Counted from the first letter of the stretch, positions 1-8,776 are shown. The stretch: DNA of 64,000 bases from an uncultured Bacilli bacterium (GCA_934098295.1 CAKONV010000004.1:1-64000); one strand, 5' to 3'. Notes: generated by a model not told the origin, from the sequence alone. A program made the numbers and translations.

Positions 1-82
1 TCTATATGAAATAAATTGATATTAGTTCATTATCAATTAAAATAATTATGAACAATTTATATTATACGAGGAGGAAATAATA

Positions 83-460
83 ATGGTTATTGCTTTAATT
101 GCTCACGATAAAATGAAAGAAGCAATGATTACCTTTGCAAAAAAATACGAACGTATTTTAAGTAAACATACTTTGATTGCTACTGGTACAACTGGCAAAA
201 GAATTATGGAAAATACTGGACTAAGTGTCCATTGTTGTAAATCTGGACCTTTAGGTGGAGACCAAGAAATTGGTTCAAAAATTGCTAATGGCAAAGTAAA
301 TGTGGTTTTCTTCTTCAGAGACCCACTTACAGCTCAAGCTCATGAACCTGATATTAGTGCTTTGCTTAGATTATGTGATGTTTATCATGTACCACTTGCA
401 ACTAATCCTGCTACAGCCAAAATGCTTATTGAGGCAATTGACGATGAAACTAAAAAATAA
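83..460 (+). CDS. mgsA: Methylglyoxal synthase
   Basis: Cytosolic enzyme converting dihydroxyacetone phosphate to methylglyoxal and phosphate, a bypass of lower glycolysis when sugar phosphates build up. The 125-residue protein is of normal family length. It shows the substrate loop TGTTGKR (about 34-40), GPLGGDQEIG with the catalytic Asp at 60, FFRDPL (78-82) and QAHEPD with His87. The start has a strong GAGGAGG ribosome site 8 bases upstream. It stands alone and is closed by a hairpin terminator, so it is probably monocistronic. Confidence 0.96.
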   Translation: MVIALIAHDKMKEAMITFAKKYERILSKHTLIATGTTGKRIMENTGLSVHCCKSGPLGGDQEIGSKIANGKVNVVFFFRDPLTAQAHEPDISALLRLCDVYHVPLATNPATAKMLIEAIDDETKK

Positions 461-505
461 GATAAGTATTATTTATTTAAATAGTACTTATCTTTTTATT
501 TTTTC
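461..505 (+). terminator. Rho-independent terminator of mgsA
   Basis: Arms GATAAGTA (461-468) and TACTTATC (485-492) form a hairpin directly after the stop codon, followed by a T-rich tract. It separates mgsA from the two-component genes. Confidence 0.85.
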
Positions 506-514
506 AAAATATGG

Positions 515-531
515 TATAATTAGTTTGGAGG
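515..531 (+). promoter_or_regulatory. -10 box and ribosome site of the two-component operon
   Basis: A perfect TATAAT lies at 515-520 and a GGAGG ribosome site at 527-531, seven bases before the ATG at 538. If this -10 is used, transcription would begin almost at the ribosome site, giving a very short leader. No good -35 box is visible, so an activator or an alternative promoter is possible. Confidence 0.5.
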
Positions 532-537
532 TTTTCT

Positions 538-1221
538 ATGTTTAATATTCTTATTGTCGAAGATGATAAAAACACTAGAAAATTATTTAGTGTTATTTTA
601 AAAAACCATAATTTTACAACTCTAACCGCTTGTGACGGCATAATGGCGCTTGACATTATCAATAATAATCATGTTGATTTAGCCATTGTTGATATAATGA
701 TGCCAAAGATGAACGGACTTGAATTTATAAAAACAATAAGGAGTAAAAATAATAATTTACCAATTATTGTGGTATCCGCTCGCTCTGAATGTATTGATCG
801 AAAAGAGGCCTTTCTTGCGGGAACAGATGATTATATAACAAAACCAATTGATGAAGATGAGCTTATTTTAAGAATTAAAGCTTTAGAAAGAAGATATAAT
901 ATTTCTACAAATCATCTTTTAAAGGTTAACAATCTAACTTTAAACTATGACAACTTCTCAATTGAAAGTGATAATGGCACCATTAATTTTACCAAAAAAG
1001 AATTTTTAATATTATTTAAACTTCTTTCATACCCCAACAAAATATTTACCAAATACGACTTAATGAAAGAATTTTGGGGATATGATTCCATTACTGATGA
1101 TCATACCATTAACGTTCACATCAATAGATTACGAACAAAAACAGATAAATTAAATGATTTTTCCATCGTAAATGTTCGTGGTCTAGGATATAAGGCGGTA
1201 ATTAATGAAGAAAAAGAATAA
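538..1221 (+). CDS. OmpR-family response regulator
   Basis: DNA-binding half of a two-component system. The 227-residue protein has an N-terminal receiver domain (about 1-120) with the acidic pocket EDD (8-10), phosphoacceptor Asp52 in VDIMMPKMNG, and the switch Lys in DDYITKP near 101. A winged-helix domain follows (about 130-222) ending NVRGLGYKA, typical of the OmpR/PhoB class. The stop lies inside the histidine kinase gene (17-base overlap), so the two are translationally coupled. The signal is unknown. Confidence 0.93.
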   Translation: MFNILIVEDDKNTRKLFSVILKNHNFTTLTACDGIMALDIINNNHVDLAIVDIMMPKMNGLEFIKTIRSKNNNLPIIVVSARSECIDRKEAFLAGTDDYITKPIDEDELILRIKALERRYNISTNHLLKVNNLTLNYDNFSIESDNGTINFTKKEFLILFKLLSYPNKIFTKYDLMKEFWGYDSITDDHTINVHINRLRTKTDKLNDFSIVNVRGLGYKAVINEEKE

Positions 1222-2272
1222 AAATAACCATTTTGAATTAAAAAACAGTAATATTAAGCCTTTATCATCGTTTACCATTTTTTTAATAATATTTTCATCT
1301 TCGATTTCCATTCTGGCAATTGTTTCAATAATCATAAATAATACCAATATCACATTACTTCAAACATCTTCGCCATTATTTTATATTATTATTGTGTTAA
1401 TAATTAGTGAAATAGCGGCAATGTTAGTATATATTTTTTACACAAAAAAAATCACAAAAGGATTTGAAATAATTATGGAGGCAGCTGACCATATAGCTGA
1501 TGGAGATTTTAACTATAAAATTGAAAAATCTATTCCCAAAGAATTTGAACCTTTAAAAACAAGGATGAATAATGTCTTGGAAAATTTAAAAAAACTTGAG
1601 ATTAGTAAGAATGATTATACAGCATATTTTTCTCATGAATTTAAAACACCCTTAGCCTCAATAATAGGATTTGCAAAAATTTTGAAAAATAATGATTTAT
1701 CTCTTACCGAAAGAAATGAATACATTTCTATCATTATCGAAGAAAGTGAACGCTTGTCTAAACTTGCCAACAACAATTTACTTCTTAATAAAATAGATAA
1801 CAAGACCCTAATCTTAAAAAAAGAAAATATTTTATTGAATAAACAAATATGCGATTGTGTTTTACTATTAGAATATAAATGGAATGCCAAAAAAATTAAT
1901 GTTAATATTGAAATGAATGATAATTTGTATTATTACGGTGATTCAGGACTTTTAAAAGAAGTATGGATTAATATTATCGATAACGCTATAAAATTTACTA
2001 ATGAACTTGGAACCATTACTATTTCTGGCCAAAAAGAAAATGAAAAAAGTATCATAAACATTACTGATGATGGCATCGGTATGGATAATGATACAATAAA
2101 ACATATTTTTGATTGTTATTATCAAGGTGATAAATCTCATTATACAAATGGTAATGGTTTAGGGTTAACTATTGTGAAAAAAATTCTTGATCTTTCCAAC
2201 AATCAAATTGATATTGATAGCGAATTAAATTATGGAACTTCTATTACGATAACTTTAATAAACAAAAATTAA
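1205..2272 (+). CDS. Membrane sensor histidine kinase
   Basis: Partner of the upstream response regulator. The 355-residue protein has two membrane segments (about 21-45 and 58-80) with only a very short external loop, then a HAMP-like linker (about 82-135). The H-box SHEFKTPLAS carries phosphoacceptor His144. The ATPase domain contains the N box WINIIDNAIKF, the G1 box DDGIGM and the G2 box GNGLGLTIV. The tiny external loop suggests it senses something in or near the membrane rather than a soluble ligand; that is inference. Confidence 0.92.
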   Translation: MKKKNKNNHFELKNSNIKPLSSFTIFLIIFSSSISILAIVSIIINNTNITLLQTSSPLFYIIIVLIISEIAAMLVYIFYTKKITKGFEIIMEAADHIADGDFNYKIEKSIPKEFEPLKTRMNNVLENLKKLEISKNDYTAYFSHEFKTPLASIIGFAKILKNNDLSLTERNEYISIIIEESERLSKLANNNLLLNKIDNKTLILKKENILLNKQICDCVLLLEYKWNAKKINVNIEMNDNLYYYGDSGLLKEVWINIIDNAIKFTNELGTITISGQKENEKSIINITDDGIGMDNDTIKHIFDCYYQGDKSHYTNGNGLGLTIVKKILDLSNNQIDIDSELNYGTSITITLINKN

Positions 2273-2327
2273 AAACTGAACAATCTCAGTTTGATTTCTA
2301 GAAATCAAATTGACTGTTCAGTTTTTT
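2273..2327. terminator. Bidirectional terminator between convergent genes
   Basis: A long hairpin has an outer arm AAACTGAACA pairing with TGTTCAGTTT and an inner arm of about 13 base pairs around TTTC-TA-GAAA. A-tract and T-tract flanks serve both the kinase gene (+) and the antiporter gene (-). Confidence 0.85.
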
Positions 2328-2328
2328 G

Positions 2329-3690
2329 TTAATTATTTTTGGGTTCTTTTACTTTCTTCTTTTTTTCTTCAGGAATGATTTCTCCAGCCTTAGTTAATGC
2401 AATCTTTGTAATAACTGGGCCAAGCAATTCATAAACAAGAGTAGCACACAATACAACAGCTGTAATTATTGAAGCGATATCGTATAAATAATCAATACCT
2501 GATTGACTTAAATTAGCTGCTGTATCCGCAATTGTTCTAAAAGTACTTGATGAACTTCTTGCCATACCTATAGCAACCCCAGCCTGTGGTAGTAATGTAA
2601 AACCTAAATACTTACGAATATTTTCATTTTCCTTAGTGATACAACTTCCCCAACGTGCACCAAAATATTTACCTAAAGAACGAGCTAAAACATAAAATGC
2701 ACAAATTAAAACAACAATTCCTCTTCCCATTACACTAAATTCTAATTCAGAACCTGAAAGAATAAAGAATAACATAAATAGAGCAGGTGTCCAACGTTCA
2801 ACACCATCCAAAATAACAATAGCATCTTGTCTTATGTTACAGAAAACAGCTCCTATCATCATACAGGTAAGTAGTGATGACATCTCTAATCCAAATTTTT
2901 CTGAACATACCTCACATAGAGCAACTCCTAAAAAAACAACTGCCAACATGCAAATTAAACGATTTGCTCTTGACTTGAACCATTTCATAGCAAAGGCTAA
3001 AACAGCTCCAATAATACCACCAACAACTAATGATAATACAATTTCTAATAAAGGTATTAAAATAACACTAACGATATTAATATCAACAGCAACTCCAGCA
3101 TATTGTTTTGCAAAAACTTGAGCAATAGCAAAAGAAATAGAAAATAGTATTAAACCTACTGCATCATCGAATGCAACAACTGGTAGTAAAATATCTGTTA
3201 CAGGACCATGAGCTTTATATTGCTTTACAACCATTAAAGTAGCTGCAGGAGCCGTAGCAGTAGCAACAGCACCTAAAGTCAAAATTAATGGTAAAAAGTA
3301 GCTTAATTTATTCATTATTAAACATACAATAACTAGTACAATGTCTACAAAAATAAGAGCCATACCTGATTGCATAATTGTGATGGTAATTACACCGAAA
3401 CCAATTTTCTTTATACTTGATAGTTTAAATTCACCACCAATAGAAAAGGCAATAAATCCTAAAGCAACATCTACAATGACACCAAAGCTTTTAACCATTT
3501 CTTTAGTAATTATACCATCATAGCCATTAATGAATAGACCAAATAGATATGGTCCAAGTAAAATACCTACAATTAAGTAGGCAGTTACGTTTGGTAAATG
3601 TACTAACTTGATTAGTCGATTTGAAACAAGTCCTGCAATTAATGCAATACTAATTCCAATTAAAATTGTCCCTGTAGTCATTTTATTCAA
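2329..3690 (-). CDS. CPA2-type cation:proton antiporter
   Basis: Integral membrane protein of 453 residues with about 12-13 hydrophobic segments, resembling Na+/H+ or K+/H+ exchangers of the KefB/NapA group. The conserved acidic pair appears in VVAFDDAVGLILF (about 170-182), the ion-binding motif of electrogenic CPA2 members. The C-terminus is a short lysine-rich tail with no TrkA-N or TrkA-C regulatory domain. Its start overlaps the end of the PII-like gene by 8 bases, so regulation by that small protein is likely. Which ion it carries cannot be read from the sequence. Confidence 0.88.
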   Translation of the reverse strand: MNKMTTGTILIGISIALIAGLVSNRLIKLVHLPNVTAYLIVGILLGPYLFGLFINGYDGIITKEMVKSFGVIVDVALGFIAFSIGGEFKLSSIKKIGFGVITITIMQSGMALIFVDIVLVIVCLIMNKLSYFLPLILTLGAVATATAPAATLMVVKQYKAHGPVTDILLPVVAFDDAVGLILFSISFAIAQVFAKQYAGVAVDINIVSVILIPLLEIVLSLVVGGIIGAVLAFAMKWFKSRANRLICMLAVVFLGVALCEVCSEKFGLEMSSLLTCMMIGAVFCNIRQDAIVILDGVERWTPALFMLFFILSGSELEFSVMGRGIVVLICAFYVLARSLGKYFGARWGSCITKENENIRKYLGFTLLPQAGVAIGMARSSSSTFRTIADTAANLSQSGIDYLYDIASIITAVVLCATLVYELLGPVITKIALTKAGEIIPEEKKKKVKEPKNN

Positions 3691-4012
3691 GTCCTTCCAA
3701 ATAACTTATAGGCAAGGCATACATGAAACCTTTATTTTTTAAATCACCCAATGCCTTTTTAACAAGTGATGAAAGTTTAGTAATTTCTTCATCATTTTTA
3801 ACAACAACAAAAATCATTGGACGAGCAACTTCTTCTCCTTCTACAACCTTTGATAAACCACCAAAATATGGTTCTGGTTCTACAGTGTCCATTAAGGCAT
3901 GTCTAATACTTCTTGTAGATAATACACTTCCATGGTAATTATGGTCTGCAAATTCTTTTAATATTTGTGGAACATAACTTCCTTCTGTCAAAACGACAAT
4001 AAATAATTGCAT
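3683..4012 (-). CDS. PII-like signalling protein
   Basis: Small protein of 109 residues from the ATG at 4012. An in-frame ATG at 4030 is rejected because its second and third codons form the GGAGG ribosome site. The N-terminus MQLFIVVLTEG, a central TVEPEPYFGGL stretch and the strand MIFVVVKNDEE fit the ferredoxin-like fold of the P-II family, with a shortened T-loop region. The classical uridylylated T-loop tyrosine motif is not evident. The 8-base overlap with the antiporter suggests it acts as a ligand-sensing regulator of that transporter. Confidence 0.7.
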   Translation of the reverse strand: MQLFIVVLTEGSYVPQILKEFADHNYHGSVLSTRSIRHALMDTVEPEPYFGGLSKVVEGEEVARPMIFVVVKNDEEITKLSSLVKKALGDLKNKGFMYALPISYLEGLE

Positions 4013-4041
4013 AATAAAAAACCTCCGCATTTAACTCTTTT

Positions 4042-4047
4042 ATTATA
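4042..4047 (-). promoter_or_regulatory. -10 box of the PII-like/antiporter operon
   Basis: On the reverse strand TATAAT is preceded by TGG (TGGTATAAT, extended -10 style). The -35 region is poor. It lies about 30 bases before the start at 4012. Confidence 0.5.
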
Positions 4048-4100
4048 CCACTTTTTTACTATAATGATTAAAATTTGCTAATGAAAACCTATTAAAAAAT

Positions 4101-4150
4101 AAACAGTTATTAAAAACGATAAATTTACGCTTTATAACTGTTTATTTTTT
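4101..4150. terminator. Hairpin terminator downstream of the C39-like lipoprotein gene
   Basis: Ten-base arms AAACAGTTAT (4101-4110) and ATAACTGTTT (4134-4143) are flanked by A-rich and T-rich runs. On the reverse strand it ends the lipoprotein gene just upstream. The only gene on its other side is the reverse-strand PII-like gene, which begins here. Confidence 0.8.
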
Positions 4151-4154
4151 TATT

Positions 4155-6413
4155 TTATTCTATTACATAGGTAATTTTTCTCCAAGTGTTTTCAATAACA
4201 CTCTTACTATATTCACATTTTACTTCTTTTACATTAGGATCATTAACAATAAATGTTACAGAATTGTTTTCAATTCGATATCCTATCGCAACAATTAAGT
4301 GTCCTTGAGTTGTATAAGTTTTTAAATTAGAAATCATTGTGCCTTTTACTGATAATGCACATGGTCCAACCGTTGCTAAATGAACCAATAGTTCTTCTAT
4401 CGAATACATTCTACAAACATAGGCATTAAATCCATATCCACCCATTGTAACAACATTATAAACCCAATTTCCATAAATGTTATTGCCATAATCTTTAACT
4501 ATACTAGCCATATAACGATGTTCATATAAAGAATCTTTATCACTAAAATCTAAGCCTTTATACTTTAATAACATTGTTGTTGAAGTTGCACTGCATATAG
4601 AATTGCCAATTGAAGGCACTGCACCTTGATATAACTTTGGAACATCATAACAAACATTTGTTGGAAGATTATCAATTGTATATTTTGCCGTAAATTTTGT
4701 TGTATCTAAGGCGAAAGCTACTAATGATAAACTAGGACTTGCAACATTTACATTATTTCTTCGCAAAATTAATTTAAATTTTATAGCATTAGAAGTTTTA
4801 TTATTATTTATTATTACTTCATCATCGCTAAGTTTTGCAATACCAACATTTTGATCAACTGAACTATTTTTTAAGCCTAATCCCCAACCGCCTTTACAAT
4901 AACTGATATACTCACTCCATACATTATCAACTTTTACTTTAATCATAAATTCAACCGTTGCCGTAGTCGATGAAATTGCTGACCAACTAGGAACAACTGA
5001 TTTAAAATCAAGTACATCAACTATATCTGATTCATATTCACCATAAATCTTATCTTCATCTAATTCTAATCGATTGTTAACTAGTTTAGTTCCAATCATA
5101 TTTTTTTCATTAAACATACTAGCATTCACAATTGGTAATGATGTTTTTTTGTTAACATTTACTTCAAATTCATACTCTTTCATCAATGCTCCTCCTTGTA
5201 TATAATTATCGTCAAGTTCTAAGGAAAGTTTTAATATAACCTTATAATTTTGATTAACACTTTTAATTATTCCATCGTTAGTTAAAATTGTTTCATCACT
5301 AGAAGACCACGTACCTGTAACATTAAAAGGAAATTCATTAGGTAAACAAATATCAGAAGAAACATACTTTGAAATATTAACTTTTTTAATAGCTGCATCG
5401 AACCTCTCATCGTTAGAAAGGCCTGGAACTACCACTTTATATTCCTTATTTATTTTTACATCCCCAATACTTAATGTTAATGTCATAACAATCTCTTGTT
5501 CTTTTATAGGGTAATCAACGATATTACCTAAATTATCTATTATCTCTTTATTTGAAGAATTCCAAACAGCGTCGACATGAGTATTTTCTGTAGAAAAGTT
5601 CGTGACTAAATCAATTTTGCTATTTCTTATATTACCATCAAAGTGATAATTATTTAATAATAATTCTAACAACTCTAAACTTTCATATTTTAGTACAACA
5701 ATAGTATATTCTATTCTTCTCATTTTATTTTTATAAGTATATGTAGCTGTTAAAATAATTGGAATATCGATTTCATCTCGATTAATTTTTCCATTTTCAT
5801 CTAAATAATCTGGTTCAGATGAATCCCATGCAATTTTCACCCCATCTACATCTGTTGGTAATACTAAATCGGTATTAGTCGTTGAAGGGATATTAACTTT
5901 CTTAACTGCATCGGCAATATAATCATGTTCACTATAAATAGCTTTTATATTAATTTCTCTTGGTGATAAATCAGTGATTTTATAACTTCCAATTTTCTCG
6001 TTATCAATTTTCCATCCCATAAAGTCATAACCATCGGGAACATCAATGTCTATTGGAAAAGCGACATCATCTCCGTAATGATATTCATGAGTTCCAAATA
6101 ATGAATTATCAGTATCATCGCCAAAATTCACAATATATTTTTTTTGTTCAAACACAGCCGAAAAAGTTATATCACTTTTAATAAAATAATGTTTATAAAT
6201 TTCTTTGTCACTAGAATCAGAAATCAGCCAACCTAAAAAGTCGTATCCAGTTTTATCACAACTTTTAAGTTCTAATTCACCTTTTTTGGTTTCTTCTACT
6301 AACCATTCCTTACCATCAACAATATACTTAACTTTATAGTTTTTTTCCTTACAACTTATTAAACAACCTAAAAACATTAATACAAAAACTAAAATTAAAT
6401 TTTTTATTTTCAT
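4155..6413 (-). CDS. Lipoprotein with InlB-type and Ig-like repeats and a C39-like peptidase domain
   Basis: Surface protein of 752 residues. The N-terminus has a hydrophobic signal and a lipobox-like LISC (Cys about 21). Two InlB/Listeria-Bacteroides repeats follow (YDFLGW and YDFMGW, about 30-160). Then come three or so degenerate Ig-like repeats marked by WDSSEP, WNSSNKE and WSSSDET (about 165-390), and a further beta-rich module to about 580. The last 170 residues look like a peptidase C39-like papain-fold domain, with Cys in SICSATSTTM, His in GHLIVAIGY and the DPN turn in VNDPN. The likely role is an anchored extracellular cysteine peptidase; the substrate is unknown. Confidence 0.72.
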   Translation of the reverse strand: MKIKNLILVFVLMFLGCLISCKEKNYKVKYIVDGKEWLVEETKKGELELKSCDKTGYDFLGWLISDSSDKEIYKHYFIKSDITFSAVFEQKKYIVNFGDDTDNSLFGTHEYHYGDDVAFPIDIDVPDGYDFMGWKIDNEKIGSYKITDLSPREINIKAIYSEHDYIADAVKKVNIPSTTNTDLVLPTDVDGVKIAWDSSEPDYLDENGKINRDEIDIPIILTATYTYKNKMRRIEYTIVVLKYESLELLELLLNNYHFDGNIRNSKIDLVTNFSTENTHVDAVWNSSNKEIIDNLGNIVDYPIKEQEIVMTLTLSIGDVKINKEYKVVVPGLSNDERFDAAIKKVNISKYVSSDICLPNEFPFNVTGTWSSSDETILTNDGIIKSVNQNYKVILKLSLELDDNYIQGGALMKEYEFEVNVNKKTSLPIVNASMFNEKNMIGTKLVNNRLELDEDKIYGEYESDIVDVLDFKSVVPSWSAISSTTATVEFMIKVKVDNVWSEYISYCKGGWGLGLKNSSVDQNVGIAKLSDDEVIINNNKTSNAIKFKLILRRNNVNVASPSLSLVAFALDTTKFTAKYTIDNLPTNVCYDVPKLYQGAVPSIGNSICSATSTTMLLKYKGLDFSDKDSLYEHRYMASIVKDYGNNIYGNWVYNVVTMGGYGFNAYVCRMYSIEELLVHLATVGPCALSVKGTMISNLKTYTTQGHLIVAIGYRIENNSVTFIVNDPNVKEVKCEYSKSVIENTWRKITYVIE

Positions 6414-6522
6414 GATTCACCTCTAACTAGATTTTAGTATATCATATTTATTATAATTTTTCTTTAAAAATGAAAACAATGTCATTATTAACATTATTTG
6501 AAATAAAATTAAAGTGATTTGT

Positions 6523-6551
6523 TTGACACTTATTCATTATTTTGATATAAT
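6523..6551 (+). promoter_or_regulatory. Promoter of tRNA-Cys
   Basis: Consensus -35 TTGACA (6523-6528), a 17-base spacer and -10 TATAAT (6546-6551). The predicted transcription start falls about 7 bases before the tRNA. Confidence 0.88.
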
Positions 6552-6564
6552 ATTATGGCTTGAT

Positions 6565-6638
6565 GGTTCTGTAGCCAAGCGGTAAGGCAAGGGTCTGCAA
6601 CACCCTGATCATCGGTTCAAATCCGATCGGGACCTCCA
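6565..6638 (+). tRNA. tRNA-Cys (GCA)
   Basis: A complete cloverleaf. The acceptor stem GGTTCTG pairs with CGGGACC, the anticodon loop CTGCAAC gives anticodon GCA (6597-6599), and the T arm is ATCGG-TTCAAAT-CCGAT. The discriminator is U (6635), the identity base for cysteine tRNA, and CCA is encoded at 6636-6638. Confidence 0.96.
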
Positions 6639-6651
6639 TTATCGAACATAA

Positions 6652-6678
6652 TTAGCACTTTTTTAAAATGAGTGCTAA
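6652..6678. promoter_or_regulatory. CIRCE operator 1, also the hairpin terminator of tRNA-Cys
   Basis: Matches the HrcA operator TTAGCACTC-N9-GAGTGCTAA with one mismatch in the left arm (TTAGCACTT) and a 9-base spacer. It begins 14 bases after the tRNA and is followed by eight Ts, so as RNA it is a good intrinsic terminator. It lies 18 bases upstream of the htpG -35 box. Confidence 0.88.
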
Positions 6679-6695
6679 TTTTTTTTATTTTATAG

Positions 6696-6723
6696 TTGAC
6701 AAATAAAAAAAAAGTGATATAAT
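6696..6723 (+). promoter_or_regulatory. Promoter of htpG
   Basis: -35 TTGACA (6696-6701), a 16-base spacer and -10 TATAAT (6718-6723). It is flanked on both sides by CIRCE elements. Confidence 0.88.
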
Positions 6724-6734
6724 ATTAATGATAA

Positions 6735-6761
6735 TTAGCACTCACTTGTTATAAGTGCTAG
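6735..6761. promoter_or_regulatory. CIRCE operator 2 over the htpG transcription start
   Basis: Left arm TTAGCACTC is perfect, the spacer is 9 bases and the right arm AAGTGCTAG has two mismatches. It starts 12 bases after the -10 box, the usual position for HrcA repression by blocking initiation. Confidence 0.88.
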
Positions 6762-6788
6762 TACAAACTAGAAAAGAGGAAATAAAAA

Positions 6789-8711
6789 ATGAGTGAAACA
6801 AAGAAATTTAAAACTGAAACCAAAAGATTATTAAATTTAATGATTAATTCTATTTATACAAATCGTGAAATTTTCTTAAGAGAATTAATCGCTAACGCTT
6901 CTGATGCCATTGACAAATATCACTATTTATCCCTTACTGATGAAAAGTTAGAAAAAAGAAATGATTATAAAATTGAAATTAGTCTAAATAAAGAAGCACG
7001 TACTATTACTATTAGTGATAATGGTATTGGTATGACCAAAGATGAAATTATTAATAATTTAGGTACTATTGCTAAGAGTGGTTCAAAAGAATTTATGGAA
7101 AAAATGGCTAAGGATGATGTAAAGCCTGAAGATGAAAGAGAAATCATCGGTCAATTTGGTGTTGGATTTTATTCTTCTTACCTTGTTGCCGATAAAGTAG
7201 TTGTTGAAACAAAATCACCATATGATGAACAAGCGCATCGCTTTACTTCCGATGGTATTGAATCCTATGAAATTGAAGACATCGAAAAAGATAGTATCGG
7301 TTCTTCCATTACTCTATATTTAAGAGCTAATGATGAAGAAAATAATTACGATGAATTCCTTGAACAATATCGTATTAAATCTTTAGTTAAAAAGTATTCT
7401 GACTTTATTAGATATCCAATTGAAATGGAAATAACTTCCGAAGAACCTAAATTAGATAAAGATGGAAAACCAACCGATAAATACGAAGAGGTAACAAAGC
7501 TTGAAACATTAAATTCCATGACACCAGTATGGAGAAAAAATAAAAGCGATGTAACTGATGAAGAAATTAATGAATTTTATAAAAATAAATTCTATGATTA
7601 TCAAGATCCTCTAGATCATTATCAATATACCGTTGAAGGTAATGTGACTTATACAGCTTTATTGTTCATTCCTAAAAAAGCTCCTTACGATTTGTATACT
7701 GAAAAATACGAAAAAGGACTTCAACTTTATACAAAAGGCGTATTTATCATGGATAAATGTAAAGAATTATTACCAGATTACTTGCGCTTTGTAAAGGGAA
7801 TTGTTGATTCTAGTGATTTATCCCTAAATATTAGCCGTGAAATGTTACAACATGACCGTCAATTAACAAAAATTGCTTCTAACTTAGAGAAGAAAGTTGT
7901 TAAACATCTTGAATCAATGCAAAATGATGAACCTGATAAGTACAAAGAATTCTTTGAAGCTTTAGGTATTAACTTAAAGTTTGGTGTATACAATAACTAT
8001 GGTGAAAAGAAAGATTTGTTACAAAACTTACTAATGTATAAGTCTTTGAAAAATGATACGTTAATTTCTTTAAAAGATTATGTATTAAACATGAAAGATG
8101 ACCAAAAATATATTTATTATGTAAGTGCAAAATCTAAAGATGCAGTTTTAGCTATGCCACAAATGGATGCCTTGAAAAACAAAGATTATGATGTTTTAAT
8201 TCTTACCGATGATGTTGATGAATTTGTTATTCAAATTATCAATAAATTTGAAGACAAAGAATTTAAATCAGTTAACCAAGGCGATTTAGACTTGCTTAGC
8301 GATGAAGAAAAGAAAACAGCTGAAAAAGTTCAAAAGGAAAATGCCCCTTTAATTGAAAAAATTAAAGCTGCTTTAGGTGATAAGGTTAAAGATGTTGTTA
8401 TATCCTCTAGATTAACTGATTCTCCAGTATGTTTAGTTAGTGGTGATGGCATATCATTTGAAATGGAAAAAGTAATGAATGATTTACCTAACGGAAGTAA
8501 TGTTAAAGCCGACCGTATCTTAGAAATAAATCCTAATCATCAAATCATTAAAGTCCTTGATTCAATTAAAGATGATGATGAAAAATTGAAAGATTACTCA
8601 ACAGTTCTTCTTGATCAAGCATTGATATTAGAAGGATTTAAAGTTGAAAATCCAAATGAATTTGTACAAAAAATGTGTAAAATAATGGCAGAAGCTAATA
8701 ATTTACAATAA
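6789..8711 (+). CDS. htpG: Hsp90-family chaperone HtpG
   Basis: Cytosolic ATP-dependent dimeric chaperone of 640 residues, close to the usual 620-640. The N-terminal GHKL ATPase shows NASDAIDK, DNGIGM and GQFGVGFYSSY. The middle domain contains the catalytic-loop Arg region SREMLQHDRQL, and the C-terminal dimerisation domain is complete. The ribosome site is GAGGA 9 bases upstream. Expression is evidently controlled by HrcA through two CIRCE elements flanking the promoter. This differs from Bacillus subtilis, where htpG is not a CIRCE gene. Confidence 0.97.
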   Translation: MSETKKFKTETKRLLNLMINSIYTNREIFLRELIANASDAIDKYHYLSLTDEKLEKRNDYKIEISLNKEARTITISDNGIGMTKDEIINNLGTIAKSGSKEFMEKMAKDDVKPEDEREIIGQFGVGFYSSYLVADKVVVETKSPYDEQAHRFTSDGIESYEIEDIEKDSIGSSITLYLRANDEENNYDEFLEQYRIKSLVKKYSDFIRYPIEMEITSEEPKLDKDGKPTDKYEEVTKLETLNSMTPVWRKNKSDVTDEEINEFYKNKFYDYQDPLDHYQYTVEGNVTYTALLFIPKKAPYDLYTEKYEKGLQLYTKGVFIMDKCKELLPDYLRFVKGIVDSSDLSLNISREMLQHDRQLTKIASNLEKKVVKHLESMQNDEPDKYKEFFEALGINLKFGVYNNYGEKKDLLQNLLMYKSLKNDTLISLKDYVLNMKDDQKYIYYVSAKSKDAVLAMPQMDALKNKDYDVLILTDDVDEFVIQIINKFEDKEFKSVNQGDLDLLSDEEKKTAEKVQKENAPLIEKIKAALGDKVKDVVISSRLTDSPVCLVSGDGISFEMEKVMNDLPNGSNVKADRILEINPNHQIIKVLDSIKDDDEKLKDYSTVLLDQALILEGFKVENPNEFVQKMCKIMAEANNLQ

Positions 8712-8720
8712 TTATATTTT

Positions 8721-8757
8721 AAAAGAAGCACTTGTTCTATTTAGTGCTTCTTTTTTA
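8721..8757 (+). terminator. Terminator of htpG
   Basis: Hairpin AGAAGCACT / AGTGCTTCT with a 10-base loop followed by six Ts. Confidence 0.88.
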
Positions 8758-8776
8758 TTTTATATAATAAATATTT

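Noticed and set aside
14..38. Inverted repeat AATTGATA / TATCAATT before mgsA as an operator
   Set aside because: Only 8-base AT-rich arms, no match to a known operator, and such repeats are common by chance here.
300..545. Forward frame overlapping mgsA and the terminator
   Set aside because: Out-of-frame shadow of mgsA running through a terminator hairpin, with no ribosome site.
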